In this document: positions 21,143 through 32,542 of the stretch, piece by piece
Numbering within the stretch: position 1 is the first letter of the stretch
How the letters are laid out: every line of letters starts with the position of its first letter
NCBI GenBank assembly: GCA_963565915.1
Contig: OY751485.1
Coordinates: 2,108,001 to 2,172,000, forward strand
Length of the DNA stretch: 64,000 nucleotides
Direction: 5' to 3'
DNA from: Entoloma clypeatum
Lineage: Eukaryota; Basidiomycota; Agaricomycetes; Agaricales; Entolomataceae
The notes under the pieces: generated by a model
Told to the model about the DNA's origin: nothing
Databases searched by the model: none
Seen by the model: only the letters and a program-made list of their open reading frames with translations
Translations under genes and position numbers: made by a program

Positions 21143-22751
21143 CTAGAAATAGGAGCCAGCTCCAGCATAGGTACCAAGATTCGCTGGACTAGTATCAATA
21201 CCCGCAACGTTTCCCGTATCCATTTCTCCAGAACTTGCTGCCCCTGCCTCAAGACGCGCAACGGAGCCGGGTCCGAACGCAGGTGCCGGAGGCTTGTATG
21301 GTTTTGCACTGACCGCCGTCATTCCAGCGGGTATCCTCGCCTGTAGGTCTGATTGTATTGGAACCTGCTGGAAGTGAATCTAGGAAATCCAAGATACACT
21401 TAGTGGACATAACAACCAAATACGGAAAGGAAAATCAATCACCGTTTCGTTCGCCTTCTTGTAGTACTTGAGAAACACCTTGACGTTTTCTAGCTGGTCT
21501 GTGATCCTCTCTTTCAGCCTATTCCTCATCTCCTTCTTGTCACCCCTGGAAGTATCGATCCCCTTCCCGCCATCTTTCAATGCCTCTAGTGCCTTCTTGG
21601 CCCACATCATGAATCCAACCGCATCGCCACCTCTCTCCTTGCCCCCCCTTTCGCCCGCGTCGACACCGAGCCATTTCCTAGCAAGCGCGGCGTGAAAAGC
21701 ACCCTCCTCTGTCAAATATCGTCGTAGGTCCGCCGAAACTTCGCTCTTTGACTGAGACGCCCCATTGGCTTTGACAAGCGAGAGAGCGGACGTGTACAAG
21801 GAGGAACATTCCAGATGCAGTTTCGCTATTAGAGCTGGGGAAGGATGTGATCGCGGCAGCGGGGGGCCAGGGGCTATATTACTATCGTATGCAGCTCTAG
21901 ATAGCAGCGAGCGGATTGCCAGACTTTGTGCGTCTGCCAAAGCCATTCTGTCGGGCGATTACAACTCACCATTCTGACAAGAGACCGCAAACCGACTTAC
22001 TTTGCCAAAGCAGTGCTCACTTCGCGATTCAGCTCAGGAGGCTTCTCAAACGCCGTTGGGTCTCCTTTCAAGTTACCATCCCACTCAGGCAGGACCGTGT
22101 CCCCGACATAGGTATAGATCCCACTGGCTTTGCAAAGGAAATCCACGGCGACATTCAGCTGCGAGTCCTTTGCCTTGCGATCGGCTTCAGTGATAGCCCG
22201 ATCGTGCTCATACTGCCCTAGGGATAGTGCAGTTGATCGTCCAAGATTCGAGAGCGCAAACGCATAACTGAGCAACGTAAAGACAAGATCTGTGTAGAGA
22301 CCTGGTATCGAAAGTCGAGGGGAGGAGCTGAAAATGTTGGCAGCGATTGTTGTACGCCAACTGAATGCTGATGAGGAACAAGTCAAAACGTTCAAGTCCA
22401 GACGGAGGTTGATGAACATACACGGTTCGGATTTCAGGCTAATCTCATCGTGTGCGACGCAGTCTATAATGCTGCGAAGTTGAGGGATGTATTCTTCGAG
22501 GTGCTAAGTTTACTTGACCGTTGCGATTGTTGTGAAGAAGGGCGTTTTGAAGCGGAACATACCTTGACTGAACGGAGGAAGTCTTTCTGATCATGGTCGG
22601 TCCGCTTACTATCTTTGAGCACTGCCCGCAAGTTCGCCCTCGCCTCAGTTGCTGCTGGAAGATGCGTAATGTGTCTCCTGCTGCTGGTTTGATCCACGCA
22701 GAGGTCGGAAAAAGATATCGCTCCCGTCGTTGGTAGTTCGTAAAGGTACAT
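21143..22751 (-). CDS. palC: PalC-like BRO1-domain protein (ambient pH signalling)
   Basis: PalC links the Pal/Rim pH-sensing complex to ESCRT-III at the plasma membrane. Exons: MYLYELPTTGAISFSDLCVD, RHITHLPAATEARANLRAVL; LEEYIPQLRSIIDCVAHDEI; FSWRTTIAANIFSSSPRLS, GLYTDLVFTLLSYAFALSNL; CKASGIYTYVGDTVLPEWDG; MALADAQSLAIRSLLSRAAY; RRYLTEEGAFHAALARKWLG; LENVKVFLKYYKKANETV (BRO1-fold C-terminal helices). The last exon is Pro/Ala-rich and ends NLGTYAGAGSYF. The overall order and the MxxYxLPTTG start match fungal PalC. Five or so introns. Start chosen at 22751, only 24 bp downstream of a tRNA-Val gene on the same strand. Rim20/PalA is an alternative BRO1 protein but is far longer. Confidence 0.85.
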
Positions 22752-22775
22752 CGAATGCCAGTCTGAGTGACAAAA

Positions 22776-22849
22776 TGATTCGACCCAGGCTCGAACTGAG
22801 GACCTTCTGTGTGTTAGACAGATGCGATAACCAACTACGCCATCGAACC
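22776..22849 (-). tRNA. tRNA-Val (anticodon AAC)
   Basis: A 74-nt cloverleaf on the minus strand: acceptor GGTTCGA pairs with TCGAATC (one G-T), discriminator A; D arm GCGTAGTTGGTTATCGC; anticodon stem-loop CTGT-CTAACAC-ACAG gives AAC; T arm CTCAG-TTCGAGC-CTGGG. No intron. It sits directly upstream of the palC start codon, same orientation. Confidence 0.95.
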
Positions 22850-22987
22850 GATGATTGCATGTGCCTCGTGAGACCTTATACTTCGAATTTGATACATCCA
22901 CTTTCAGGGTGAAAAAAAAAAAGGATACAGAATTCATGCAATTCATACGTCATTACAATAAAAGCTGGGGTAGAAAACAGGCAAAAT

Positions 22988-25900
22988 TCATGTTTTACCC
23001 TTCCGCCGTCTGGCCTTTTCCAACGGTGTAAGATTATCGTCCAACATCAGGGCTAGGTAATCACCAGAAGAGTCTTTCAGTAGGGTTCTGGAACCACTGT
23101 CGCAAGGGCTTACACGAAGTGGACCCATCCAGAGACACGTCTCCGTCTCCTCCGTCATGATCTACCTCGGAGGAGTTTCCTTCATCATGCGAGCGCGAAA
23201 TCAACTTCGGCAACATGGAACGTCGGCGCTGGAGAGCCGCTTTAACGATGCCCTGACAATGGGAGAAGATTGCCTTGAACGCACCTTGTTCGTTCCGCTA
23301 ACGTTCACCCCATCGAGATCGATGAGAAATTTATTCTCGTTGACGTGCTTCATCTGCTCCACGCATTCTACTACCCACGCAATACCGACCACGAGTGGTT
23401 TGGGATCCCGCAGTAATCTGAACGTGGACGTTAAATGATTGTATGTGCTGAAGCCATAGAGCTGCGTACCGATACCGCCTCAAAGTGCTCATCAGCCCAT
23501 TCTTAAAGACGATATGAGTACACGTCTGGCCCACACGAGTCAGAATCTGCAGAATGCCATTCGTCAGAAAATGTAGGGTAAAGCACCAAATTGATACTCA
23601 CCCTCGCGCCTACGCCCTCCAACATCTCCACAAACAACGACCCGACCTCATCTCTATCGTCATTCCTCACATCCACGAAAATCACACACCCATCCAAAAT
23701 CTTCAATGATTCCTGTCCGACAGACGCCTTCTTACCAGACGCATGACAAGCACCGCCGCCTACCTCCTGCATCTTATCAACCTTCATGAGACTCCTCGTC
23801 ACGCTCCTGGTCCTTGGGCTCTTCTCTGAGTCATCTACATCAGGCGTAGCAACGGCCGTGGAGCCCGCCTGGGAAGGCGGGTAACTGCTGCTCGCGCTCC
23901 TCGTGCTTCGCCTCCCATCTCTAACAGGCGTTGCAGGCGGGCCCATGACTCCCAGCCCACTCGGCTCTTTTCCGTTTGTTGTAGGCAAATCGCTCAAAGA
24001 CTGCGACAGCGCCCGGGATGCCAAGGATACTCTCCTCGATGCATTCATCTTCCATGCGTCACGCCTCTCCTTCTCCTTTCCTTTTGCGCTTTCACCCGAA
24101 CCCACATCAGAGGCAAGAGGTTCCGTAGAGGCATCTCCGTTCCACTCCATGATAACATGAGCCCCAGAACCCGACGCATCGCCCTTCACATCCGGCATAC
24201 CCATACCCATATCCATATCCACATCGTCATCATCATCTCCCGCTCCGCTACCCTTCACAGGACTCGCAATCACACTCGGCAAACTCGTCTTCCGACTCGC
24301 CTTTTGTACTGCCCTTGCCCGCACTGCACCTGCAAACGCTCTGCCTCCAACGCCAAATATCTTTGGTTGGGCCCCACCCACACGCATCGTCCCAGGAACC
24401 TTGAAACCGCCTGGACCACGCATAATCGCGCCTCTGCCGTATATGGAGGACGTCCGCACAGCGTTTAAGGATGATGTGCTGGCTTTTCCACCAGTAAGCG
24501 TCCGCTGCACGAGTTGGCTGCCAGAAGCCACAGAAGAGGCTCCGATAGACGGTCTAGGGCCCGGCTTGTTCTTCTCGGTAGCAATATCATCTTTACTCGT
24601 CGTATTTGCAGCGTCACCTTCGGGACCGTCATCAGACCCCACATCTCGGTTGAACCCCATGCTCGTGTTGGGTCTCCCGGGAGGCGGCATCCTCAGCTTC
24701 TCAAGCGCACTCGATAGTGTTGACAACGACGATGGGGCTCCAATCGTACTTGTATAACTCGAAAACGTCCGAGACATTCTTGATGCTGCAAAAGATACAC
24801 CGGGCCGAATATCAACAAAAACGTCTTTGCTATGGTTGAAGGCGTACACACCACCAGAAGGTCGTGAAGTATGCATCGACGCAGATCGTGCAATTTTGCT
24901 GGGCGACGGCGTACCCGGCTTCCTGAATTGAAGGGGTTTGGCAGGCGTCTTCGACGGTGCAGTCTGCTTGGCGGTGGTCGACAGGGTTGGACGCGCAAAA
25001 GAACTTTCCGATCTCTTCCTGACCAACAGAGAACTATGAGATTCCACTTTCATCGGCAAACCTGGTGGTAGTGAAGGAGGATCCGTGATTGGATCCATGA
25101 TTGGATCCGTTGGGAGATCGGAGAGACTCGACGTTGACACTCCTGAATCGTTTCGAGCTGCTGCGGGGGTAAAGCGAGGTAGTAGTTTGGTTCCTGTCGA
25201 GGAAGGGTCTGTGGGCGCAGCAGAGGGTGACTCCTTGCAACCCAGTATCGGCTGGGTCAACGTTGTTGAAGGCACTAAGTTCAAATCATTAGCTGCATAG
25301 ATGCGAGGATTGGAACTATCACTCGCAATTTGAATCCCGGACTCTTGTGTTGTTCTGTCTAGAAGAGACGCTTCTTGTGACCCGAACGGGCACGGCATTC
25401 GGTAGCCTCTTGTTGCCCGTTTTCTTCTTGGGCACAGGCTTGAGAGGTAGGGCAGATATTTCGGAATCCTCAGGAGGTATTATGGTTTCTGAATTCGTAA
25501 TCTCATCGGTCTTATTGGCAGGAGGCGGCGGAGGCATAGCAGAGGCCTCCGGAAGAACATTGACAATGAGGCCTTCGTTCGCAATGCTTTCACCAGTGCC
25601 GGCTTCTGGCGGGCGTTCCGACAGAGAATCGGGAGCCAACGTTTCTGAAGTTTCTGCGTCATGGGTTTTGGGAGAAGTCTGAGGGTAATGTGGGATTTCG
25701 TGTGCATCCAAAGGCGACGGATTAATGGGTTGCATAGATACATCCATTGGTACCAGCGTAGCCGGGCGCAATGGAGCGGTATCCTCTGCGGGATTCGGCA
25801 GGCGGGGGGAAGGAGTACGGAGACTCCTATCACCGGCTTCCGGCTCATCGTTGGGGTGAGGTATGGGTACAGGAACAGGCTTTGCTTTAGGTGTGGTCTT

Positions 25901-27257
25901 GGGTTTCATTTTGGCCTTGAGAGAAACCTTGGGAGTCTGGGGTGTTTCTTGGGCCACTTCCTTCCCTTTGACATTAGCCTTGACCTTGCCTTCTTTGGAT
26001 GGGGTAGAGGTGGTGATGCTTTTCGACTTGGATGCAATGGAAGACGACGATCCTGCCTTGGTTGAAATGGCTTTGCCTTTGGCTGCATCCTTCTTGTGTC
26101 GTGCATTATCCATGAGAAAAACAAAGGCATCCTTGCGGCCCGAGTTAGTTGGCTTAGGACCCGAAGGGTTTATTTTATTGGTTGGAATGTTTGTTGAGGA
26201 TGATGATGGTTGAGGAGGGTTGGTGGTCGCAGAAGTCAATGGATTGTATTTTGTATGAGGTTTAACGCTAGGAAAAAGCTTCGGCAAGTGAAGTGGCAAG
26301 CCCGAGGATTCAGCCTCCAAAAGAGGTTAATTGAAGAGAATGACATTACAAGAGCGTAAATACCTGGACTTGTTCTTCTTCCTCTTCGAAACATGCGGGG
26401 CCAGTGCACCTGTCTCTACAGGAAGCCATAAAATTTGGCGGAAAGGGGGTTTCTGAGATGGGGGTCAAGGGAGACATGGAGAATAGTGTTGTCGGTCGCT
26501 GAGTTGCCGGCGTCGATGGAGGCTTAACGATACTTGGGATTGGTAGTTTGTCAAGAGCGGCTTCTTGTATGTCCGGTGTGACGGCAGTAACAGATCTCGC
26601 ATCAGAGACGTCGGGCAGAGGATGAGAGGGGGCCGAAAGATCATTATCATCTGGATCGACCTTCATGGCAGGGTTCGGTTCATCTGGTATGGTGTCGAGT
26701 TTGAAAATTGAGGGACCTGAGAGGATGCGTAATCCGGGCTCTTTGGAAGGTGAGCGTGATCGGGCACGACGAGGGGAAGGTGGTGGGTTTCTAAAATCGA
26801 TGTGGGGCATGGTCGAGGATGAGGATGACGCGAAGAGAGGTGCAGATTGTGCTCTCGCGTTGCTGGGGAGCTCAGACGTGTTTGAGACGATGTTGGCGTT
26901 CGTGGTGTCCGGTTGCGATATGCTGCGTGTATGAGAAGACTTGGCTGCACGGTCCGCATCGCGCTTCAGTCTCTTGGATCCACGATCGGTCGAGGACGAA
27001 TCTGGCGAGGACGAAGGTTGGTGCACCGGGGTAGGCGACGCGGAACGCTTAGGCGCCCGAAACTCCGATAGAGCGTTCTTTCGGGGGGAGAGGAGAAGCT
27101 CGTCCTGGAGCTCGGCATCACACGAGTTGCGGAGGGCGGCGCGTGCGTGCTTGAGAGGAGATCGGGAGCCGAGCTGGTGGATGAGCTGGTCGGGGAGTGT
27201 GAGCTGTGAGCGAGTGCGTTTCTGGTTCAGGATGGGGCTGGTCATCGAGCTCGACAT
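22988..27257 (-). CDS. Large BRCT-domain nuclear protein (microcephalin-like)
   Basis: A protein of roughly 1,300 aa, mostly disordered and Ser/Pro/Lys-rich, with one C-terminal BRCT module. N-terminus MSSSMTSPILNQKRTRSQLT; basic, nuclear-type patches such as GSKRLKRDADR. BRCT: LKILDGCVIFVDVRNDDRDE, VGSLFVEMLEGVGAR, ILTRVGQTCTHIVFKNG, RDPKPLVVGIAWVVECVEQM (BRCT Trp), then FLIDLDGVNVSGTNK, RRRSMLPKLIS, typical of MCPH1-type BRCT ends. The last exon encodes SSGDYLALMLDDNLTPLEKA and ends RRRKGKT. The region near 25086-25115 encodes the short repeat DPIMDPITDP. Exons break near 26310-26365, 25360-25400, 23525-23605, 23400-23470 and 23190-23290. Likely acts in DNA-damage response or chromosome biology (inference). 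Divergent from NAD kinase. Confidence 0.78.
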
Positions 27258-27350
27258 CGACCATCGACTTTCCAGGTTCGCGTGTCAACTGAAGGGAACA
27301 GACGCGTGTCACGTGCACGTGCCAGCCACCGATCGGACCTCCTCCTCCTC
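27258..27350. promoter_or_regulatory. Divergent intergenic region: BRCT gene and NAD kinase
   Basis: Only 93 bp separate the two opposing start codons, so the promoters must be shared or overlap. The stretch includes CACGTGCACGTG (27310-27321), overlapping E-box-like palindromes. Confidence 0.5.
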
Positions 27351-28741
27351 ATGTACACGTACTACTACCGCTCGTGCTTGTCCCGCTCCCTCCGTTTCTC
27401 GTCGCGGCACAGATCATTCTGCAGGTTACAGAGCACATCGCCGACGAGCAGTCCAAACAACATCCTCATCGTCAACAAACTGCGCACCCAGCCCGTCATC
27501 CTCGCTATCGACGCCTTCCTTGAGTCTGTCCCAATCGACCTCTGCGCAAGCACTGGGGGCTTATCTTCTTTCTAGACATGTTCAATCGACCTATCCCGGA
27601 GTCAGAGTCTTTCACGAGAACAGATCCGACATACCCCATGGCGCAGAAGTCTGGACATCAGGTAAGAACACTTCCACCTTTACATCTCTCGGTACGACAT
27701 GTACTCTCAAGGTCCAAATGCAGAGAAAATCGACCTCGTCGTCACCCTCGGCGGAGACGGCACAATCCTTCACGCCTCCTCCCTCTTCAGCGCTGGCGCA
27801 GTACCTCCCGTGCTCAGTTTCTCCATGGGCACCCTAGGCTTCCTTCTTCCCTTCCGTCAGTTGACGCCCCACCCCAGGTGTTTATTCAATACTAATGAAC
27901 TATTTCTAGACATGGATGACTTTGCCAAAGCACTTGAGAGCGTATTCCTGGGTAAAGCCACCATCCTCAACCGAATGCGACTAGCATGCACCTTCTACGA
28001 TGAAAAGCTCACAAAGAAGGGTCGTGACGGGGACGGTTTGTATGGCAGTCCTCACACTTCGGACAAACCCCCACTCAGCGCCACTCAGATTGGCAAGTCA
28101 TGAACGAGGTCGCTCTTCATCGCGGCTCCAGTCCACACCTCAACACCATCGATATATTCGTCGATGGTCAACATCTCACAGAGGCCGTCGTACGTGTTAT
28201 CACCACTTGATCGCGCCCTCTCTCTGAAAATTTCCCGAGTCTGACGGTCTTATCGTCTCAACGCCCACGGGTTCCACAGCCTATTCTCTTTCTGCTGGTG
28301 GCCCGATCGTTCACCCTTCCCTGAGCGCCCTCGTTCTCACTCCGATATGTCCCCGTAGCCTGTCCTTCCGACCCCTCGTCTTTCCCTCAACATCCCTCAT
28401 CACCCTCCGAGTAACCTTCCTCCTCGTCATGCATCCTCCTACTGATATCTATCTTTAACGTTCAGATAGGCGACCGCAGCCGTTCCCCCGCTGGCGTCTC
28501 CATGGACGGCCGGACATCCCACGTCCTGAACCCGGGCGAATCCGTCAATATCCAAGCTTCCCCGTACCCCGTCCCATGCATCAATCGATCCTCTATCGCT
28601 GAACCGGAAGACCCGGAGCGCCAGCATCAGGAGGGCGCTCCGCCGGGGAAGGAAGACGACTGGGTCAGGGATATCAATAACTTGCTCCAGTACAATGCGA
28701 CCTTCAGGAGCAAGGCGCTTCTAAGGCATAGCCGCACATGA
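27351..28741 (+). CDS. NAD(H) kinase (ATP-NAD kinase, possibly mitochondrial)
   Basis: Phosphorylates NAD or NADH to NADP(H). Exons: [20 protein letters not shown] (Arg/Ser-rich, acid-free start, compatible with mitochondrial import as in Pos5), [20 protein letters not shown], then [40 protein letters not shown] (catalytic GGDG), [34 protein letters not shown] (NE/D motif), [56 protein letters not shown] and the C-terminal [20 protein letters not shown]. Six introns of about 50-60 nt restore frame. All signature blocks are present and the length (about 370 aa) fits. The substrate (NAD versus NADH) cannot be read from sequence. Confidence 0.92.
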
Positions 28742-28947
28742 TTTCTTTCACAATCGGGCAAGTACGATCGATGGATCTACATTGTATCTCTCCGTGCAGC
28801 TAGACATCCACATCAAGATCCTATACTACAATATGGATATTATGGAGAAGGCATAGGTCGAGGTATCTGTACTATAATCAGGATGTATGGGGGTATCTTT
28901 ATGAATGGAATAATGCAAGCGTATAAGTATGTGGGTGTGTATCTCGA

Positions 28948-29468
28948 TCAAGAATCCTTCGACTTGTCCCAAAACTTCAACCGACAACTTGCCCCTTTTT
29001 CACTCTTTCTCGACGGTGTCGGCGACGGAGACCGTGATTGTGATCGCGACGGCGCCGAAGAATTCGAGGAGGGGACTTCAAGATACTGCGGTGGCTCCTC
29101 CTTGCCATCAGACAGCTGTGCCCCCCTCCGCACCTCGATATCGATGATATCTCCCCTGAGCAGCCTCGCCACGGCCGGCATCCACGCACTCTCCGATATG
29201 CGCACAGTCCGCTGGTCGCCGCACGACGTCTTTACTGATACGGTGAACGCGATGCGGTCCCGTGGTATATGTCCGAGTTCTTCTGAGAATTCCTTTTGCG
29301 CGACATCCACTGCTTCCTATTTGGGTCACAGTTAAGAGTTTGACGAGGTTTCCTTCTGTTTGATATCCTCACCTCATAAGTGGATGCTGGACCTACATAT
29401 ACGTATTTCGATCCCAGACGGTAGGTTATGAGATCTGGTGGGATGATAGGTGCAGCACGATATGACAT
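28948..29468 (-). CDS. Small protein of unknown function with Ser/Arg tail
   Basis: Two exons joined at TYE|EAVDVAQKEFSEE across an intron of about 57 nt encode about 154 aa. The first half is folded-looking: MSYRAAPIIPPDLITYRLGS, KYVYVGPASTYE, HIPRDRIAFTVSVKT, TVRISESAWMPAVARLLRGD. The C-terminal third is Ser/Pro/Arg-rich (SSAPSRSQSRSPSPTPSRKS). The sequence style is like conserved Agaricomycete hypothetical proteins, but I cannot name a family. It sits between the NAD kinase (convergent) and the Asteroid gene (same strand). I am fairly sure it is coding because both exons keep frame through a consensus intron. Confidence 0.6.
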
Positions 29469-29664
29469 TGTATAATGAGTTGTGGAGGATGATATATGAG
29501 AAGGGATCTTCAGTGGGATGGCGCGGGCCTCTTTTATAGGAGGTGTGTATGTTGTCTAGTCACCCTGACGAAGTTCAATGCCGACAGCCTCGAGGAACGC
29601 AGCGAGGCGGCGGTACATCAGCACAGCATTCATGATCCCAAAAGGGATAAAAGACAGTGCTACT

Positions 29665-32248
29665 CTACGCATCCACATCTGCCAATAGCTGGAACAGGCT
29701 ACTGCCACCGCCCCGCCTCGGTTTCCCCGTATTCTTCGAGTCAGGCGCCACGCCATTATTCACCCTCACAGCCTTCTTTGTTTTCTTCTTCTCCTGTCTG
29801 TCTTCCACAAAAGCAGCTTCAAGATCGTAAGAGACAGCGTCAAACAGCGCATCAGAAGCCAGGCTTGCTGTGTATTCCGGCGGCGAACGTGCGCCGGTAA
29901 GAAATTCATGGAACGCTCTGCCCGAGAACAGGTGCGCGGGAGATGGCACAGTCTCCGAGGACAGAAGGAGAACCTGCGAAAAATGCTCTATGCTCTCAAT
30001 CGCCGATAGGGCCTGCGCCGTAAGTTGGACATGTCGGTCGAGGACAGGCGGCGGCAATCCGAGGTCCTGAGCACTCCCAGGAGCTCGCGACCCTACCCAA
30101 TCGAACGCGGCGAGGAAACACCTCGCTTCCCGCCTCCTCCATTGCTCTTTCTCGCGCTCTTTGCTGTCGGCCCGAAGATGAGTCATGTGAATCACCCAGC
30201 GGAGAGCCAGGACGGGCAATAGATGCTCTGGAGGTAACGCCCTGACGAGAAGATTGTCCGATTCAAGAGCCTTGAGAAAGACGGCCAACCGATCGTCATG
30301 TGAACGTAGTATTAAAGGTGTGGAACTGTCGGATTCACTTTCAGGAAGAGAGATTGAGGACAAAAAGTCTCCCAGAGGTTGAACTGTGATGGCCTCCTGG
30401 GCGACCCGTGTCCCACGGCGGAGATATTCAGTTACAATGGGCAGTTTTGAGGGTCGAGGCGGCAGCGAAGATGTCACTGACGCGGCGGAGGTTGCGTCGT
30501 GGATGCTTGCAACGTCCGAACCATGTAACCGATCAAGCTCCCCCTTCAAATGCGCTAACAGATCATCCCCTTCATCGCTATCCGACTCTACGACGTCGAT
30601 AAGGTCATCCTCGCCTTCTGATTCCTCCGCCTCTATATCACTCCCGCTCTCCGATGTTCGGGTGTTTGGCAGACCGACGGCATCGTGAAGTATCGCATAT
30701 CCCCACTGTCTGATCGGTCTTCCGATGCTTCGGCTGACCGTCTCGACATCGGGACTTTCAAGAAAGATGCGCGGCCAGAACGTCCCGGAACTGAGAATAT
30801 CCATGATTTTCGGCGCAAAATTTCCGCGTCGATACGCTTCGAGATACTGGGATCTTATGGCGGCGGCGTCCTGAAACTCTTGACTATCCTCATCAAACGC
30901 AAACACCTCTGCTTCCATCCTCCTTGAGAGTAGTGGCAGCAATGGACAGCCATCGGGCTCGTGCAAAGCGCAGAAACCGGATGACCAGAGTCCCAATGCG
31001 TCTTCCTTCGGGATCGCGTACTGCAAGGCAGCTTCCACGATCCTCTCCACGACATTGTCGATTTCGCCAGAACCCAGGACGCCAATCAGGCGGGACAGCA
31101 AAGAATGGACAGCTTTATCTATCAGATCCATGACACTGTCAATCTGGTCTTTTGGCTTCTTCCCGCTATGAGAAACGGGGGAGAGGATGCTCTGCAAGGT
31201 CGACGCGACCCGGTCAATGCGTTGTGACAGGGAAAGATGCTTTTCGAAGAATAGCTGTTGGACGTTCCTACGAGAACTCGATTCTGTAGGACTCGTGTAA
31301 TCGTTGCCTACGAGAGCGCCAAGAAGGGGGAGAAGGGGAGCTGGTATTTTGAAATGTGCGGCCAAAACCACTGGACTATAAGCAGTAAGAGTGAGAGTAT
31401 AGTCTTCTGATTCCGTAGGTATGATTCCTCGAACTCCTGTGGCAAGAAGGTGTTTCTTTTTCGCTTTCGGTCTGCGGACTTGTTGAAAATCAGAATCTTC
31501 GTTAACTGGAACCTCTTCCGTGATGGGCGAATGCCATATCATTTCCTCCAGCGGGATATAACCAAGATAACCATCGGTGTTTAGGACGACGAAGTCCGAA
31601 TCATTTCCAACCACATAACCTCTGATTCTGGCAGCAACCTCAACGGCATAGGGATCGCCTTCTTCGTCAGCAAATTCGACGTGAACGGCGTCCGTCGTTT
31701 TCCTGATATTGTTCAGCGCGTGAAGGCACGCCATGTATAACAGTGGCGGGATAATGCGAGTCTCATTCAGGAAACGGGGTGCACTACGCGAGTTGGAAGA
31801 AGTCCGGAAGAACAGAAGAGACGGTTGGACATGCGACTGGCCTAGGCGCAAGGTTTGGGTGGGAAACTTCAACTGAGGACAAGCACCTAGTGCGCCACCT
31901 GTTAGATGCAGTTGATAGGAAGGTCGTCAAACAGACCGTCGAAGATAAAGTAAACCTTGAGTCCAACTCTGATCCATGCTTGAACAACAACAGAGACGAG
32001 TCGCTGAAACTGATCACACTCGCCGCCGTAGACCCAGGGCAGGTTTGAGTCGCGATGTAACTCATAGATGAACCTGTTGGGAAAAGCATGAATTTAGCAT
32101 GTCATTGTCAGTCAAATGAAACTGTAACTCACGACCATCCATCGACAACAATGGGAACGGGTTCCCCTGACTCGCCAGGGAGGATGAATGTTTTTGATAG
32201 GGAGCGTCGATGTTCCCGTAGGTATGTTGTCAGACCATGGACACCCAT
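29665..32248 (-). CDS. Asteroid-type XPG/FEN1-like nuclease-fold protein
   Basis: Start MGVHGLTTYLREHRRSLSKT, then PIVVDGW, FIYELHRDSNLPWVYGGECD, VYFIFDG, GALGACPQLKFPTQTLRLGQ: the N-terminal XPG-N/PIN-like arrangement of Asteroid (ASTE1) proteins. The single long exon (29665-31872) carries EFADEEGDPYAVEVAARIRG, GNDSDFVVLNTDGYLGYIPL (XPG-I acidic residues), PLLPLLGALVGNDYTSP (GNDY helix-hairpin region), and ends in a Lys-rich KKKTKKAVRV segment with KPRRGGGSSLFQLL. About 830 aa, within the family range. Two introns near 31880-32130 reconstruct the N-terminus. Asteroid proteins are implicated in DNA repair and signalling; activity here is inferred from the fold. tRNA-Leu lies 116 bp upstream on the same strand. 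Confidence 0.88.
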
Positions 32249-32363
32249 GAGAGTCAAGGGTGATGATACATATGTATGAGATAGGAAGGAGATCAAGATT
32301 GTCACGGTAAAAAAAAGTCTCGACACTCTGGCGCAAAATCTCAGAAGTTGTATTTTCCGAGAA

Positions 32364-32457
32364 TGACAACAGTGAGGTTCGAACTCACGCCCTTTCGGAC
32401 TGGATGGAAAGTGAAATTTCCTAATTCCAGCGCCTTAGACCACTCGGCCATGTTGCC
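32364..32457 (-). tRNA. tRNA-Leu (anticodon UAG) with intron
   Basis: A type II tRNA on the minus strand: acceptor GGCAACA/TGTTGTC with discriminator A, D arm TGGCCGAGTGGTCTAAGGCG, anticodon stem CTGGA/TCCAG, anticodon TAG at 32421-32423, variable arm TCCGAAAGGGC region, T arm GTGAG-TTCGAAC-CTCAC. A 14-nt intron (32406-32419) follows position 37, the canonical site. A protein-like reading through this stretch on the plus strand is a shadow. Confidence 0.95.
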
Positions 32458-32526
32458 CTTCAAGCTTCAAGATGAAGATCAAGGTTCAACCTTAGCAACT
32501 AGATCTTTGCATGATCAAAAACGCAC

Positions 32527-32542
32527 AAAAGCCCTATTCTTC
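32527..32542. repeat. Target-site duplication, left copy
   Basis: AAAAGCCCTATTCTTC occurs here and again at 34013-34028, flanking the LINE fragment. The AAAA portion on the right could belong to the poly(A) tail, so the certain duplication is 12 bp. Confidence 0.85.

Noticed and set aside
23903..26213. Long plus-strand open frames antisense to the BRCT gene
   Set aside because: Shadows of the low-complexity minus-strand coding sequence.
32348..32542. N-terminal part of the open frame 32348-33703
   Set aside because: It reads through the tRNA-Leu gene and the left target-site duplication; the LINE portion begins only at 32543.
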